Part shown: positions 1 to 6,397 of the stretch, piece by piece | Layout: each line of letters begins with the position of its first letter | How positions within the stretch are numbered: the stretch's first letter is position 1 | Assembly: GCA_002506015.1 (NCBI GenBank) | Contig: DAWR01000054.1 | Span: 6,336 to 18,186 of the forward strand | From: Candidatus Methanogasteraceae archaeon UBA261 | GTDB taxonomy: Archaea > Halobacteriota > Methanosarcinia > Methanosarcinales > Methanogasteraceae | DNA: 11,851 nucleotides | Direction of reading: 5' to 3' | The notes under the pieces: model-generated | Seen by the model: the letters and a program-made list of their open reading frames with translations, nothing else | What the model was told of the DNA's origin: nothing | The model's database searches: none | Made by a program: the position numbers and the translations under genes

Positions 1-23
1 GTAGCCCCGCCTAACCGAAGTGA

Positions 24-70
24 TTATATGACACCCGCGCTCAATTATAGAATATCGTAATATATGAGGT
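24..70 (+). promoter_or_regulatory. Likely promoter and Shine-Dalgarno of fae-hps
   Basis: A TATA-like ATTATATGA lies at about 24-32, which would place transcription start near 52-55. GAGGT at 66-70, within GAGGTTGATC, matches the archaeal anti-Shine-Dalgarno and is 10 nt before the ATG at 81. A second TATA-like AATTATAGA at about 43-51 would start the RNA too close to the GAGGT to be useful. The promoter part is inference; the Shine-Dalgarno is clear. Confidence 0.4.
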
Positions 71-80
71 TGATCATTTG

Positions 81-1265
81 ATGCTAATCGGAGAAGCGCT
101 GATCGGCGAAGAGCCGGAACTTGCACACGTTGATTTGATAATAGGAGAGAAAGAGGGTCCGGTCGGGCAGGCATTTGCGACCGGGATGACCCAGTTATCG
201 GCAGGGCACACCCCGCTCCTCTCGGTTATCCGCCCGAACCTGCTCACGAAGCCCGCAGCCCTGATCGTGCCCAAGGTCACTGTGAAAAATATGGAACAGG
301 CGGCACGTATATTTGGTCCCGCACAGTCCGCGGTTGCAAAAGCCATCGCTGATGCTCTCGGAGAGGGGATTCTCCCGAAAGAGGATGTAGAGGACCTTGT
401 GATCGTTGCAAGCGTCTTCATCCACCCGGATGCGAAGGACTACAACCGGATCTACCGGTACAACTACGGGGCAACAAAACTTGCGCTCAAGCGTGCGATG
501 GACGGATTTCCGGATGTTGATATGGTTCTTGAGGAGAAAGACCGCAGCACGCACGCGATCATGGGCTTCAAGGTCTCCCGGCTCTGGGATCCACCGTATC
601 TCCAGGTCGCTCTCGACAATCCGAACATAACTCAGATACTCGGTGTGATAGAAGCACTGCCAGACAGCGATCACCTCATTCTTGAGGCTGGAACGCCGCT
701 CATCAAGCGATACGGTGTGGACGTGATCACAAAGCTCAGGGAAGCAAAGCCGAATGCGTTCATCGTTGCCGATCTGAAGACCCTGGACACCGGGAACCTC
801 GAGGCACGCATGGTTGCAGACGCGACAGCCGACGCTGTCGTGATCTCCGCGCTTGCGCCTATTTCAACGATCGAGAAGGCGATAACAGAGGCACACAAAA
901 CCGGAATCTATGCCGTGATCGACACGCTGAATCTACCGGATCCGCTGCCGAAGCTTGTCGAGCTCGACAAACTCGGGGCGCTTCCTGATGTCGTCGAACT
1001 ACACCGCGCAATCGACATTGAGGAGACCGAGCATCAGTGGGGCAGCATCCCGGCAATCAAGGAACTGAGTGACAAGATCCTGATTGCTGTCGCAGGTGGC
1101 ATCAGGGCTGATACGATACACGATGCGCTAAAAGCCGGAGCAGATATCCTTGTGGTCGGGCGTGCGATCACGAATGCGAAGGATGTGCGACAGGTGGCAG
1201 AGCGGTTTATAGAGGGGCTTTCCAAGGACGAGATCGATCAGTTCAGGGTGATGACAGACTTCTGA
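81..1265 (+). CDS. fae-hps: Bifunctional formaldehyde-activating enzyme / 3-hexulose-6-phosphate synthase (Fae-Hps)
   Basis: This is a two-domain fusion of 394 residues. The N-terminal part (about 1-165) is a Fae domain: it opens LIGEALIGEEPELAHVDLI, with His16 at the position of the catalytic His of Fae, then GPVGQAFA and KVTVKNMEQA. Fae condenses formaldehyde with tetrahydromethanopterin to methylene-H4MPT. The C-terminal part (about 170-394) is a hexulose-6-phosphate synthase of the OMP-decarboxylase barrel type. It shows DLKTLD (231-236) and the phosphate-binding AVAGGIRAD (336-344) and ILVVGRAI. In archaea this fusion mainly runs backwards, making ribulose 5-phosphate from hexulose 6-phosphate while Fae captures the formaldehyde. 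The length matches the Methanosarcina fusion. An ATG at 81 is preferred over the adjacent in-frame TTG at 78, because it gives the usual family N-terminus and sits 10 nt after a GAGGT motif. The protein is soluble and cytoplasmic. The call is firm. Confidence 0.96.
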   Translation: MLIGEALIGEEPELAHVDLIIGEKEGPVGQAFATGMTQLSAGHTPLLSVIRPNLLTKPAALIVPKVTVKNMEQAARIFGPAQSAVAKAIADALGEGILPKEDVEDLVIVASVFIHPDAKDYNRIYRYNYGATKLALKRAMDGFPDVDMVLEEKDRSTHAIMGFKVSRLWDPPYLQVALDNPNITQILGVIEALPDSDHLILEAGTPLIKRYGVDVITKLREAKPNAFIVADLKTLDTGNLEARMVADATADAVVISALAPISTIEKAITEAHKTGIYAVIDTLNLPDPLPKLVELDKLGALPDVVELHRAIDIEETEHQWGSIPAIKELSDKILIAVAGGIRADTIHDALKAGADILVVGRAITNAKDVRQVAERFIEGLSKDEIDQFRVMTDF

Positions 1266-1304
1266 TGCCTGAGCGTTGGGAAGTTTCAGGACATGCAATA
1301 CAGC

Positions 1305-1421
1305 TGGGAGGGGTGGGTGGGGGTCTACAACCCAATAGCATTACCTTGAGCGGATATTTCACCTTCACTGAAAACGCGATATCGCAGAGTCCGCCTGGCT
1401 TTCGCCCCCCCATCCCTCTTA
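1305..1421 (+). other. G-rich tract with four G-runs and a distant complementary C-rich tract, 3' of fae-hps
   Basis: At 1306-1323 the + strand reads GGGAGGGGTGGGTGGGGG, four G-runs joined by single-base loops, a textbook quadruplex motif. About 80 nt downstream, 1405-1421 holds CCCCCCCATCCCTCTTA. It can pair with 1305-1321 over 17 positions: 13 Watson-Crick pairs, three G-U pairs and one T-C mismatch. Inside the enclosed region, GCGGA (1350-1354) can pair with TCCGC (1390-1394), and GCGATATCGC (1376-1385) is a perfect palindrome. No open reading frame of note covers it. It may be the structured 3' untranslated region of fae-hps or a separate small RNA. Confidence 0.5.
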
Positions 1422-1478
1422 ACTACGCGGCAGATTGATCCGCGATCAGCATGATAAAGCCGGTCGCACTATTTAGTT

Positions 1479-1514
1479 GCCCCACTCACACCGGGGCGAA
1501 TATCTTCTCTTTTT
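1479..1514 (+). terminator. Hairpin plus T-tract, probable end of the fae-hps transcript
   Basis: GCCCC (1479-1483) and GGGGC (1493-1497) form a 5-bp GC stem around a 9-nt loop. It extends by T1478-G1498 and T1477-A1499. A pyrimidine-rich stretch ending in TTTTT (1510-1514) follows. Archaeal RNA polymerase stops mainly at T-runs, so this is a plausible terminator for + strand transcription. It lies about 30 bp before the 3' end of the convergent ATPase gene. Confidence 0.5.
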
Positions 1515-1545
1515 CAGGTTCTGGTATGGTTGGTATCTCACTAGT

Positions 1546-2877
1546 TCACCTCGAGCCAGGTGTTGTTGTATTATGGTATAATAACCACTTCCACAGCGGT
1601 AAGAACCTGATCGCACCATTGTCTGATTCGTAATCCCACGTGATCACGAGCAAATCATCGCACTGCAGTTCTTGCGCTGCTTTTGCCAGTGCTTTGATCT
1701 CTCTTGCTGCGATATCCTCCCTGCTTCCGGCGTACGTCACCTGAATCAGTTGCTCTATTCTTAAACCGTTTTTTAAAACGAAATCAACCTCTCTGTGCTG
1801 GTAATCCTTCCAGTAATATATCTCAAGCAGGGGACTTGACGATTTCATCCTGAGTAACTCGACCGCAACAAGATTTTCCATCGATCTTCCGATCCCAACA
1901 GAAAATCTGAACCCGGAAAGATTGGCAAACCCCGGATCCATAGCGTAGATCTTTCTCGGGTATTGCAACTGGTCTTTAACCTTGTACGAGAAGATTCTGA
2001 TGTCAAAGAAGAGAAATGCATCCTTCATGATGAAAAAATACCTCTCCAGTGTAGGAACTGAAATTTTAACCCCTCTGGAGTTCATCATGCCGCACATCTT
2101 CGAAAAACTTATGGGCTTTCCTATGTTTGAGGCTAAGAAGTATGATAAATCCTCTATGACTTCTCTTTTCTTTTTAATTGATGAAACAACGTCTCTACTA
2201 ATTATATCAGTGAAAAGTGTTTGAACGATGTATTCTTTGTTTGATTTAAAAAGAACAACTTCTGGAAATCCGCCAAACGAGATATACTCACGGAGCATCT
2301 CCTTGATCGTCGCTGTATCCCTCTCTGTCATGTATTCGCCCCCATAACCAACGTCTTTGAAGCGCAGGAACTCCCCAAAGCCGAGCGGGAAGACCCGAGT
2401 TGTGAGATGCCTTCCGGTCAACAGATGGCTCAGTTCGGATTCCGTGAGTTTTGAGGTGGAACCAGAGACGAATATCTTTATTTTCCCTTTGAATTCGTCA
2501 TAGATGCTTCTGATGTACGGTTCCCATCCTTCGATTCGCTGAATCTCGTCTAAAAAAACAAATATCCTCTCGTGATCCGGAAGTCTCCTTGCATGGATGA
2601 ACTCCACAAGGTCGTTTAAGTATTCAGGCGTCGATGGTAGCAGTCGCCTATCCTCGAAATTCAGGTAGATCGTTGCTTTTTTGTCAACACCGCTACTTAG
2701 AAGTTTCTTTATCGTCAAAAACATCAGATACGTCTTGCCTGCCCTTCTCGGACCGATGATGTCGTTTATCAAATCGCTTTTCAGTATCGGTTCGATCTCT
2801 CTTGGCATTGTCCGTGGCAGGTCTCTCTGCCAGTACTCTTCTATCGATATCCTTAATCTTTCTTTACGATTTTCCAC
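1546..2877 (-). CDS. AAA+ family ATPase with DUF4143-type C-terminal domain
   Basis: This 443-residue protein begins at a GTG. It has a Walker A motif GPRRAGKT (42-49), a Walker B motif FVFLDEIQ (106-113), a sensor-like FVSGSTSKL (about 136-144) and the LTGR (153-156) characteristic of this ATPase group. The C-terminal half (about 220-400) carries the DUF4143 pattern, with a winged-helix-like stretch and then YYWKDYQHREVDFVLKNG. That last motif resembles the nuclease-like PD-(D/E)xK core suggested for these proteins, here with Asp and Glu/Lys-type residues in place. The family is widespread in archaea and mobile in distribution, and its cellular function is not established. Codon use (many AAA, TTT and ATA codons) is more AT-rich than its neighbours, suggesting acquisition. 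It stands alone, convergent with fae-hps, with a leaderless-type promoter. The family is secure; the function is unknown. Confidence 0.9.
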   Translation of the reverse strand: MENRKERLRISIEEYWQRDLPRTMPREIEPILKSDLINDIIGPRRAGKTYLMFLTIKKLLSSGVDKKATIYLNFEDRRLLPSTPEYLNDLVEFIHARRLPDHERIFVFLDEIQRIEGWEPYIRSIYDEFKGKIKIFVSGSTSKLTESELSHLLTGRHLTTRVFPLGFGEFLRFKDVGYGGEYMTERDTATIKEMLREYISFGGFPEVVLFKSNKEYIVQTLFTDIISRDVVSSIKKKREVIEDLSYFLASNIGKPISFSKMCGMMNSRGVKISVPTLERYFFIMKDAFLFFDIRIFSYKVKDQLQYPRKIYAMDPGFANLSGFRFSVGIGRSMENLVAVELLRMKSSSPLLEIYYWKDYQHREVDFVLKNGLRIEQLIQVTYAGSREDIAAREIKALAKAAQELQCDDLLVITWDYESDNGAIRFLPLWKWLLYHNTTTPGSR

Positions 2878-2915
2878 AATATCGTTAAGGTGAGTTAATG
2901 ATATTTAATATTTTC
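2878..2915 (-). promoter_or_regulatory. Leaderless-type promoter of the DUF4143 ATPase gene
   Basis: On the minus strand TATTAAATAT lies at 2910-2901, preceded by an A-rich BRE-like AGAAAA. Its centre is about 28 nt before the GTG at 2877, so transcription should begin at or next to the start codon. No Shine-Dalgarno is visible, in keeping with a leaderless mRNA. This is inference from spacing. Confidence 0.5.
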
Positions 2916-3330
2916 TGTGTGGGGGTGTAAAGTTGCCAGGATGCTGGCGTTTCTTTAAAGCAGGTCTTGACCCGAATCATATAACTGCTATTATTGGTTT
3001 TGGGTGTCGGGGGATCACGGGATTTTGGGTAGTGTACTAACCGTGACCTAACACAATTTTCCATCTTTTATGCACCCTGATGATGGTGCTTTTGAATGAC
3101 ACATCAAAATTATGTAAAATCGCCATCAAGCCCGATGATTGTTAATTCAATGTCACGGTTTATGAGACACCACCTGTTTGTAACCATGATCTGTAGTCGT
3201 CGGTGATCAACTATTAACGAAAAGGATTCTGAGTCAAATAAATTTTTATAAACATAACATATCCTCCTACAGTCACACACACCGCAACAAACCCCCACCG
3301 GATCAATAGATTGATAGTACCCTCCGAAAC
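2916..3330. other. AT-rich non-coding stretch between the ATPase gene and rpl11
   Basis: No convincing gene is seen on either strand; short open frames here match no family I recognise. Visible structure: an inverted repeat AACCGTGAC (3039-3047) / GTCACGGTT (3152-3160); a small hairpin GCACC (3072-3076) / GGTGC (3085-3089) inside it; an additional TATA-like TTTATAAAC near 3243-3253; and a 14-bp dyad ATCAATAGATTGAT (3302-3315) about 20 bp upstream of the rpl11 TATA box. It could be the remains of a small mobile element or a long regulatory region. Confidence 0.4.
3039..3160. repeat. Pair of 9-bp inverted repeats 104 bp apart
   Basis: AACCGTGAC at 3039-3047 and its exact reverse complement GTCACGGTT at 3152-3160 bracket an AT-rich segment that itself holds a small hairpin (3072-3089). 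The whole is 122 bp, the size of a miniature inverted-repeat element. No clear target-site duplication was found beside it, so this could be chance. Confidence 0.3.
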
Positions 3331-3332
3331 TA

Positions 3333-3374
3333 TTATCATATAATCGTGCAATTGCTATAAGACAACAGGTGATT
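3333..3374 (+). promoter_or_regulatory. Promoter and Shine-Dalgarno of rpl11
   Basis: CATATAAT (3337-3344) is a good archaeal TATA element; transcription would start near 3365. AGGTGAT at 3368-3374 is an excellent match to the archaeal anti-Shine-Dalgarno, 5 nt before the ATG at 3380, and fixes the start. The ATCAATAGATTGAT dyad at 3302-3315 lies just upstream and could bind a regulator. Confidence 0.55.
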
Positions 3375-3379
3375 ACAAA

Positions 3380-3850
3380 ATGACAGACATTGTAGAAGCA
3401 CTGGTTCCAGGCGGAAAAGCGACTGCGGGACCGCCGCTCGGTCCCTCACTCGGACCGCTCGGAATTAATATCAAGCAGGTGGTCGACGACATCAACAAGG
3501 CAACAAAGGACTTTGATGGCATGCAGGTGCCAGTCAAGGTGATCGTCGGTGCCGACAAGAGCGTAACGCTTGAGATCGGGATACCCCCAACTGCGGCACT
3601 GATTTTAAAGGAACTCGGAATCGAAAAAGGGTCATCAGAGGATGAGACCGTCGGAGATCTCACAATCGAGCAGGTACTACGGGTCGCACGCATGAAGAAG
3701 GACGCGGTTCTTTCTTATGTTCCAAAGAAAGCGGCAAAGGAGATTATCGGCACATGCGTTCCGATGGGCGTCACAATAGAAGGGATGTCGCCTGTTGCCG
3801 CACAGAAGGCGATCGAAAGCGGCGAGATCGAGATATCGGATGAGTGGTGA
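3380..3850 (+). CDS. rpl11: Large-subunit ribosomal protein L11 (uL11), archaeal type
   Basis: The 156 residues match archaeal L11 in length and sequence. The N-terminal domain (about 1-65) carries the proline-rich GPPLGPSLGPLGIN (17-30), which contacts the ribosomal GTPase centre. It continues with IKQVVDDINKATKDFDGMQVPVKV. The C-terminal domain (about 70-140) binds the 23S rRNA of the L7/L12 stalk base and ends with IGTCVPMGVTIEG. The start is fixed by a strong Shine-Dalgarno. In many archaea this gene sits with secE, spt5, rpl1, rpl10 and rpl12. Here an unrelated ATPase gene and AT-rich DNA lie upstream, and pus10 follows directly, overlapping the last 11 bp. No rpl1 is found in the window. 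Confidence 0.97.
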   Translation: MTDIVEALVPGGKATAGPPLGPSLGPLGINIKQVVDDINKATKDFDGMQVPVKVIVGADKSVTLEIGIPPTAALILKELGIEKGSSEDETVGDLTIEQVLRVARMKKDAVLSYVPKKAAKEIIGTCVPMGVTIEGMSPVAAQKAIESGEIEISDEW

Positions 3851-5093
3851 CAACCCGGCACTGCTTGAGCTCGCCCGCGCCGTCCTGAGCGAGGGTTTGA
3901 TCTGCGATCACTGTCTTGGACGGCAGTTTGCGAAGCTATCCACCGGCACAACAAACAGAGAGCGTGGGGCAGCGATCAGACTGGTGCTTGCGATGATCGC
4001 TGATATGGGTGATGACGAGCTTCTCAAATCCGAGATCACCCTCCCAAAACGCTGCTGGGTCTGTAACGGCATGTTTGAGGAGCTTGATTCATGGGCATCA
4101 AGAGCGCTGGATCGTCTGGGCAATCTTGAGTATATGACGTTTCTCGTCGGAACACGGATGAGCGGGCTATTGTCCGAGAATGAGGAACTCCTGTGGGAGA
4201 CCACTGGGACGGATTACGCCGAGCCCTTGAAGTCAGAGACCAACCGCGAGGTCGGTAAACTGATGGCGAGCGTAACAGGGAAGGAGGTGGACTTCACAGA
4301 GCCGGACGTCGTCTGTCTGCTCGATATCAGCCATGAAACGGTTTCGCTGCAGATCAGATCACTATATATCTACGGGCGGTACCAGAAACTTGTGCGCGGC
4401 ATACCGCAGACCAGATGGTACTGCAGGGAGTGCAGGGGCGCGGGCTGCGAGCGCTGCAACTTTACAGGAAAGATGTACCCCGAGTCTGTGGACGAACTGA
4501 TCTCAGTTAAGGTCATAGAGGCGGCAGATGCGGCAGACACCACATTCCACGGCGCAGGACGGGAGGATATCGATGCACGGATGCTCGGAGACGGAAGACC
4601 GTTCATACTCGAGGTAAATGATCCGAAAAAGCGAGAAATTGATCTCAAGATGCTGGAAACCGAGATCAACGAATACTGCGGGGAGAAGGTCATAGTCACT
4701 AATCTGCGATCGGCTGAGCACCGGATGGTTAAGGAACTGAAAGCGGCGGCGCATGACAAAGTTTATCTCGCAACGATCCCGTGCGCTGGCGTAAATCGTG
4801 ACACGCTCGCATGGGCGCTGAAGGATATAACCTGCGAGATCAGCCAGAGAACGCCAGTAAGAGTTCTGCACCGGAGATCTGATCTGACACGGATGCGCCG
4901 GGTGCATTCCACTCTGCTCGAATCGTTCTCGGAATCAGATGATTCTGCGGTCATCAGAATCGAGTGCGAGGCAGGGCTCTATGTGAAGGAACTGATCTCA
5001 GGAGACGGCGGCAGGACTGCTCCGAGCCTGGCAGGGGTGCTCGGCGTGGATGTGGCGGTCACCGCACTGGATGTGGTGGCTGTGAAGGGTTGA
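3840..5093 (+). CDS. pus10: tRNA pseudouridine synthase Pus10
   Basis: The 417 residues match archaeal Pus10, which converts uridines 54 and 55 of the tRNA T-loop to pseudouridine, doing the job of bacterial TruB for position 55. The N-terminal part holds two zinc-type pairs, CDHC (22-25) and CWVC (72-75), within a THUMP-like domain. A knuckle CRECRGAGCERC (195-206) precedes the catalytic domain. The catalytic Asp lies in GREDIDARMLGDGRPF (240-255). The C-terminal signature LYVKELISGDGGRTAPSLAG (380-399) is intact. The reading frame is open back to 3795, but family similarity begins at the ATG at 3840. That start overlaps the end of rpl11 by 11 bp, and no strong Shine-Dalgarno is seen, so translation is probably coupled to rpl11. 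The pair looks like a transcription unit. Confidence 0.95.
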   Translation: MSGDNPALLELARAVLSEGLICDHCLGRQFAKLSTGTTNRERGAAIRLVLAMIADMGDDELLKSEITLPKRCWVCNGMFEELDSWASRALDRLGNLEYMTFLVGTRMSGLLSENEELLWETTGTDYAEPLKSETNREVGKLMASVTGKEVDFTEPDVVCLLDISHETVSLQIRSLYIYGRYQKLVRGIPQTRWYCRECRGAGCERCNFTGKMYPESVDELISVKVIEAADAADTTFHGAGREDIDARMLGDGRPFILEVNDPKKREIDLKMLETEINEYCGEKVIVTNLRSAEHRMVKELKAAAHDKVYLATIPCAGVNRDTLAWALKDITCEISQRTPVRVLHRRSDLTRMRRVHSTLLESFSESDDSAVIRIECEAGLYVKELISGDGGRTAPSLAGVLGVDVAVTALDVVAVKG

Positions 5094-5118
5094 GGGCGCG
5101 TGTGAGTGGGGGGATGTT

Positions 5119-5139
5119 GTGATCAGATAATTTGGTCAC
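5119..5139. promoter_or_regulatory. Dyad around a TATA-like element, candidate wtpA promoter and operator
   Basis: GTGATC (5119-5124) and GGTCAC (5134-5139) form an inverted repeat, one position allowing a G-T pair, with a 9-nt spacer. The spacer contains AGATAATTT, a weak TATA-like element. A direct repeat GATCAGA occurs at 5121-5127 and 5140-5146. If the TATA is used, transcription starts near 5155 and a regulator bound to the dyad would block it. This is inference; no regulator is identified. Confidence 0.35.
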
Positions 5140-5192
5140 GATCAGACTGTTTTGAGTGATTGTGTGGGGGAATCGCTTGTTGGAGTCAGGTG

Positions 5193-5256
5193 TGTTTCGG
5201 AAGCACTGGTACATGAGAAAGGCATTTGTAGAAACAGCTCGATTGGGCTTCCGAGG
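5193..5256 (+). promoter_or_regulatory. Leader structure that can bury the wtpA Shine-Dalgarno
   Basis: TCGGAAGC (5197-5204) is an exact reverse complement of GCTTCCGA (5247-5254), and two further G-U pairs extend the stem to 5195-5196/5255-5256. The 3' arm includes all of GAGG (5253-5256), the likely Shine-Dalgarno of wtpA. A competing 6-bp pairing, TGTTTC (5193-5198) with GAAACA (5231-5236), uses part of the same 5' arm and would free the Shine-Dalgarno. The two pairings exclude each other. A small TACA/TGTA hairpin is possible inside. No known riboswitch class is recognised. Confidence 0.45.
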
Positions 5257-5263
5257 AAATATA

Positions 5264-6358
5264 ATGAAAAGAACAGCAATACTGGCAGCAATAATGCTCT
5301 GTATCGTCGCCACACTCGGGTGCATCGGTACAGAGAACGACAACAGCACGCCTGTGACCGACACCAACGATAGTACCCCTAATAGCACCGGGACTGATGC
5401 AGAATCAGAGGCAGAGGCGAGAACGCTCACCGTACTTCACGCGGGAAGCCTTGTGATTCCGTTTGCCGAACTCGAGGAGGCGTTTGAGGCATCGCACCCC
5501 GGAGTCGATGTTATATGCGAGGCAGCAGGCAGCGCAAAGACCATCAAAAAAGTGACAGAACTTAGTAAGGAGGCAGATATTGTCGCATCAGCCGATTATT
5601 CGCTGATTCCGAGCATGATGTACCCAAAATACGCTGACTGGTACGCCCAGTTTGCCAGAAATCGGATCGTGCTCGCATACACCAACGAAAGCAGATACGC
5701 TGACGAGATCAATGCGGACAATTGGTACGAGATTTTGAGACGGGATGATGTCAAGTTCGGGTTCTCGAATCCAAACGATGACCCGTGCGGATACCGATCT
5801 CAGATGGTGATCCAGCTCGCAGAGGCGCACTACGGAGATAATAGCATCTACAACGATCTGATCGCCGCAAACTCCGCAATGGAGATGGTCTATGGGGCAA
5901 ACGGCACTTACGTAATGCAGATGCCTGAGTCCGAGAGCATAAGTCCATCCCACAAACTCATGGTTCGCAGCATGGAGATGGAACTGATTGCAGGTCTGGA
6001 CGCAGGCGAGATTGACTACTACGTGATCTACCAGAGCGTCGCGCAGCAGCATGGACAGTTGTTTGTGGAACTGCCGCAGGAGATTGACCTGAGCAGCGTT
6101 GCGTATGCGGAGACGTACAGGACTGTGCAGGTTGTGCAGGCAAACGGCAACGTGGTTACAGGAAAACCGGTTGTGTACGGAATAACAGTTCCGAAGAATG
6201 CGCCTGACCCTGAACTGGGGCTTGAATTCGTGAAACTGGTGATCAGTTCCACAGGGCAGCAGATCTTCTCCGATCTCGGGCAGCCACCGATTACGCCGGC
6301 GGCGGGGGGCGGAGAAGTGCCGGAGGGTCTTGGTCTGACTACCGCAACCACAGTCTGA
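5264..6358 (+). CDS. wtpA: Tungstate/molybdate-binding lipoprotein of an ABC transporter (WtpA family)
   Basis: The 364 residues begin with a lipoprotein signal, MKRTAILAAIMLCIVATLGC, with the lipidated Cys at 20. A Thr/Asn/Ser-rich linker to about residue 50 suits attachment outside the cell membrane. The binding protein follows: TVLHAGSL (56-63), AAGSAK, DIVASADYSLIP, DDPCGYRS (172-179), and GEIDYYVIYQSVAQQHG in the second lobe. These are the conserved anion-site regions of WtpA/ModA, which hold tungstate or molybdate for an ABC importer. The frame is open upstream to 5156, but the ATG at 5264 is chosen because it starts the signal peptide and has GAGG 7 nt upstream. The permease and ATPase genes (wtpB, wtpC) are not beside it, which is unusual; a radical SAM gene follows. 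The oxyanion preference cannot be told from sequence. Confidence 0.93.
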   Translation: MKRTAILAAIMLCIVATLGCIGTENDNSTPVTDTNDSTPNSTGTDAESEAEARTLTVLHAGSLVIPFAELEEAFEASHPGVDVICEAAGSAKTIKKVTELSKEADIVASADYSLIPSMMYPKYADWYAQFARNRIVLAYTNESRYADEINADNWYEILRRDDVKFGFSNPNDDPCGYRSQMVIQLAEAHYGDNSIYNDLIAANSAMEMVYGANGTYVMQMPESESISPSHKLMVRSMEMELIAGLDAGEIDYYVIYQSVAQQHGQLFVELPQEIDLSSVAYAETYRTVQVVQANGNVVTGKPVVYGITVPKNAPDPELGLEFVKLVISSTGQQIFSDLGQPPITPAAGGGEVPEGLGLTTATTV

Positions 6359-6365
6359 GGATCAA

Positions 6366-6397
6366 TGCTTAAATCCATCCGCGCCCTATAAAGCCAC
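6366..6397 (+). promoter_or_regulatory. Possible leaderless promoter of the radical SAM gene
   Basis: TTAAAT (6369-6374) is about 26 nt before the ATG at 6398, and no Shine-Dalgarno lies in between, so the gene could be transcribed on its own as a leaderless message. It could also be read through from wtpA, whose stop is 39 bp upstream. A second TATA-like CTATAAA at 6386-6392 is too close to the start. Confidence 0.35.

Noticed and set aside
1451..1633. Plus-strand 60-codon open frame
   Set aside because: It overlaps the ATPase 3' end and the terminator-like hairpin, and has no family signature or ribosome site.
3072..3089. C/D box guide RNA, from CTGATGATGG and nearby ATGATT words
   Set aside because: No purine precedes the putative C box, the D and D' boxes are not properly spaced, and no guide match to rRNA or tRNA could be seen. 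The words simply form a small hairpin.
3110..3298. Minus-strand 62-codon open frame
   Set aside because: No recognisable family, Cys-rich start in AT-rich non-coding DNA, no promoter or Shine-Dalgarno.
3795..3839. N-terminal extension of Pus10 by 15 residues
   Set aside because: The extra residues are Arg/Ser-rich translation of the rpl11 coding region in another frame; family similarity starts at the ATG at 3840.
5156..5263. N-terminal extension of WtpA by 36 residues
   Set aside because: It would put charged sequence before the lipoprotein signal peptide and ignore the GAGG that serves the ATG at 5264. The frame is open probably by chance.
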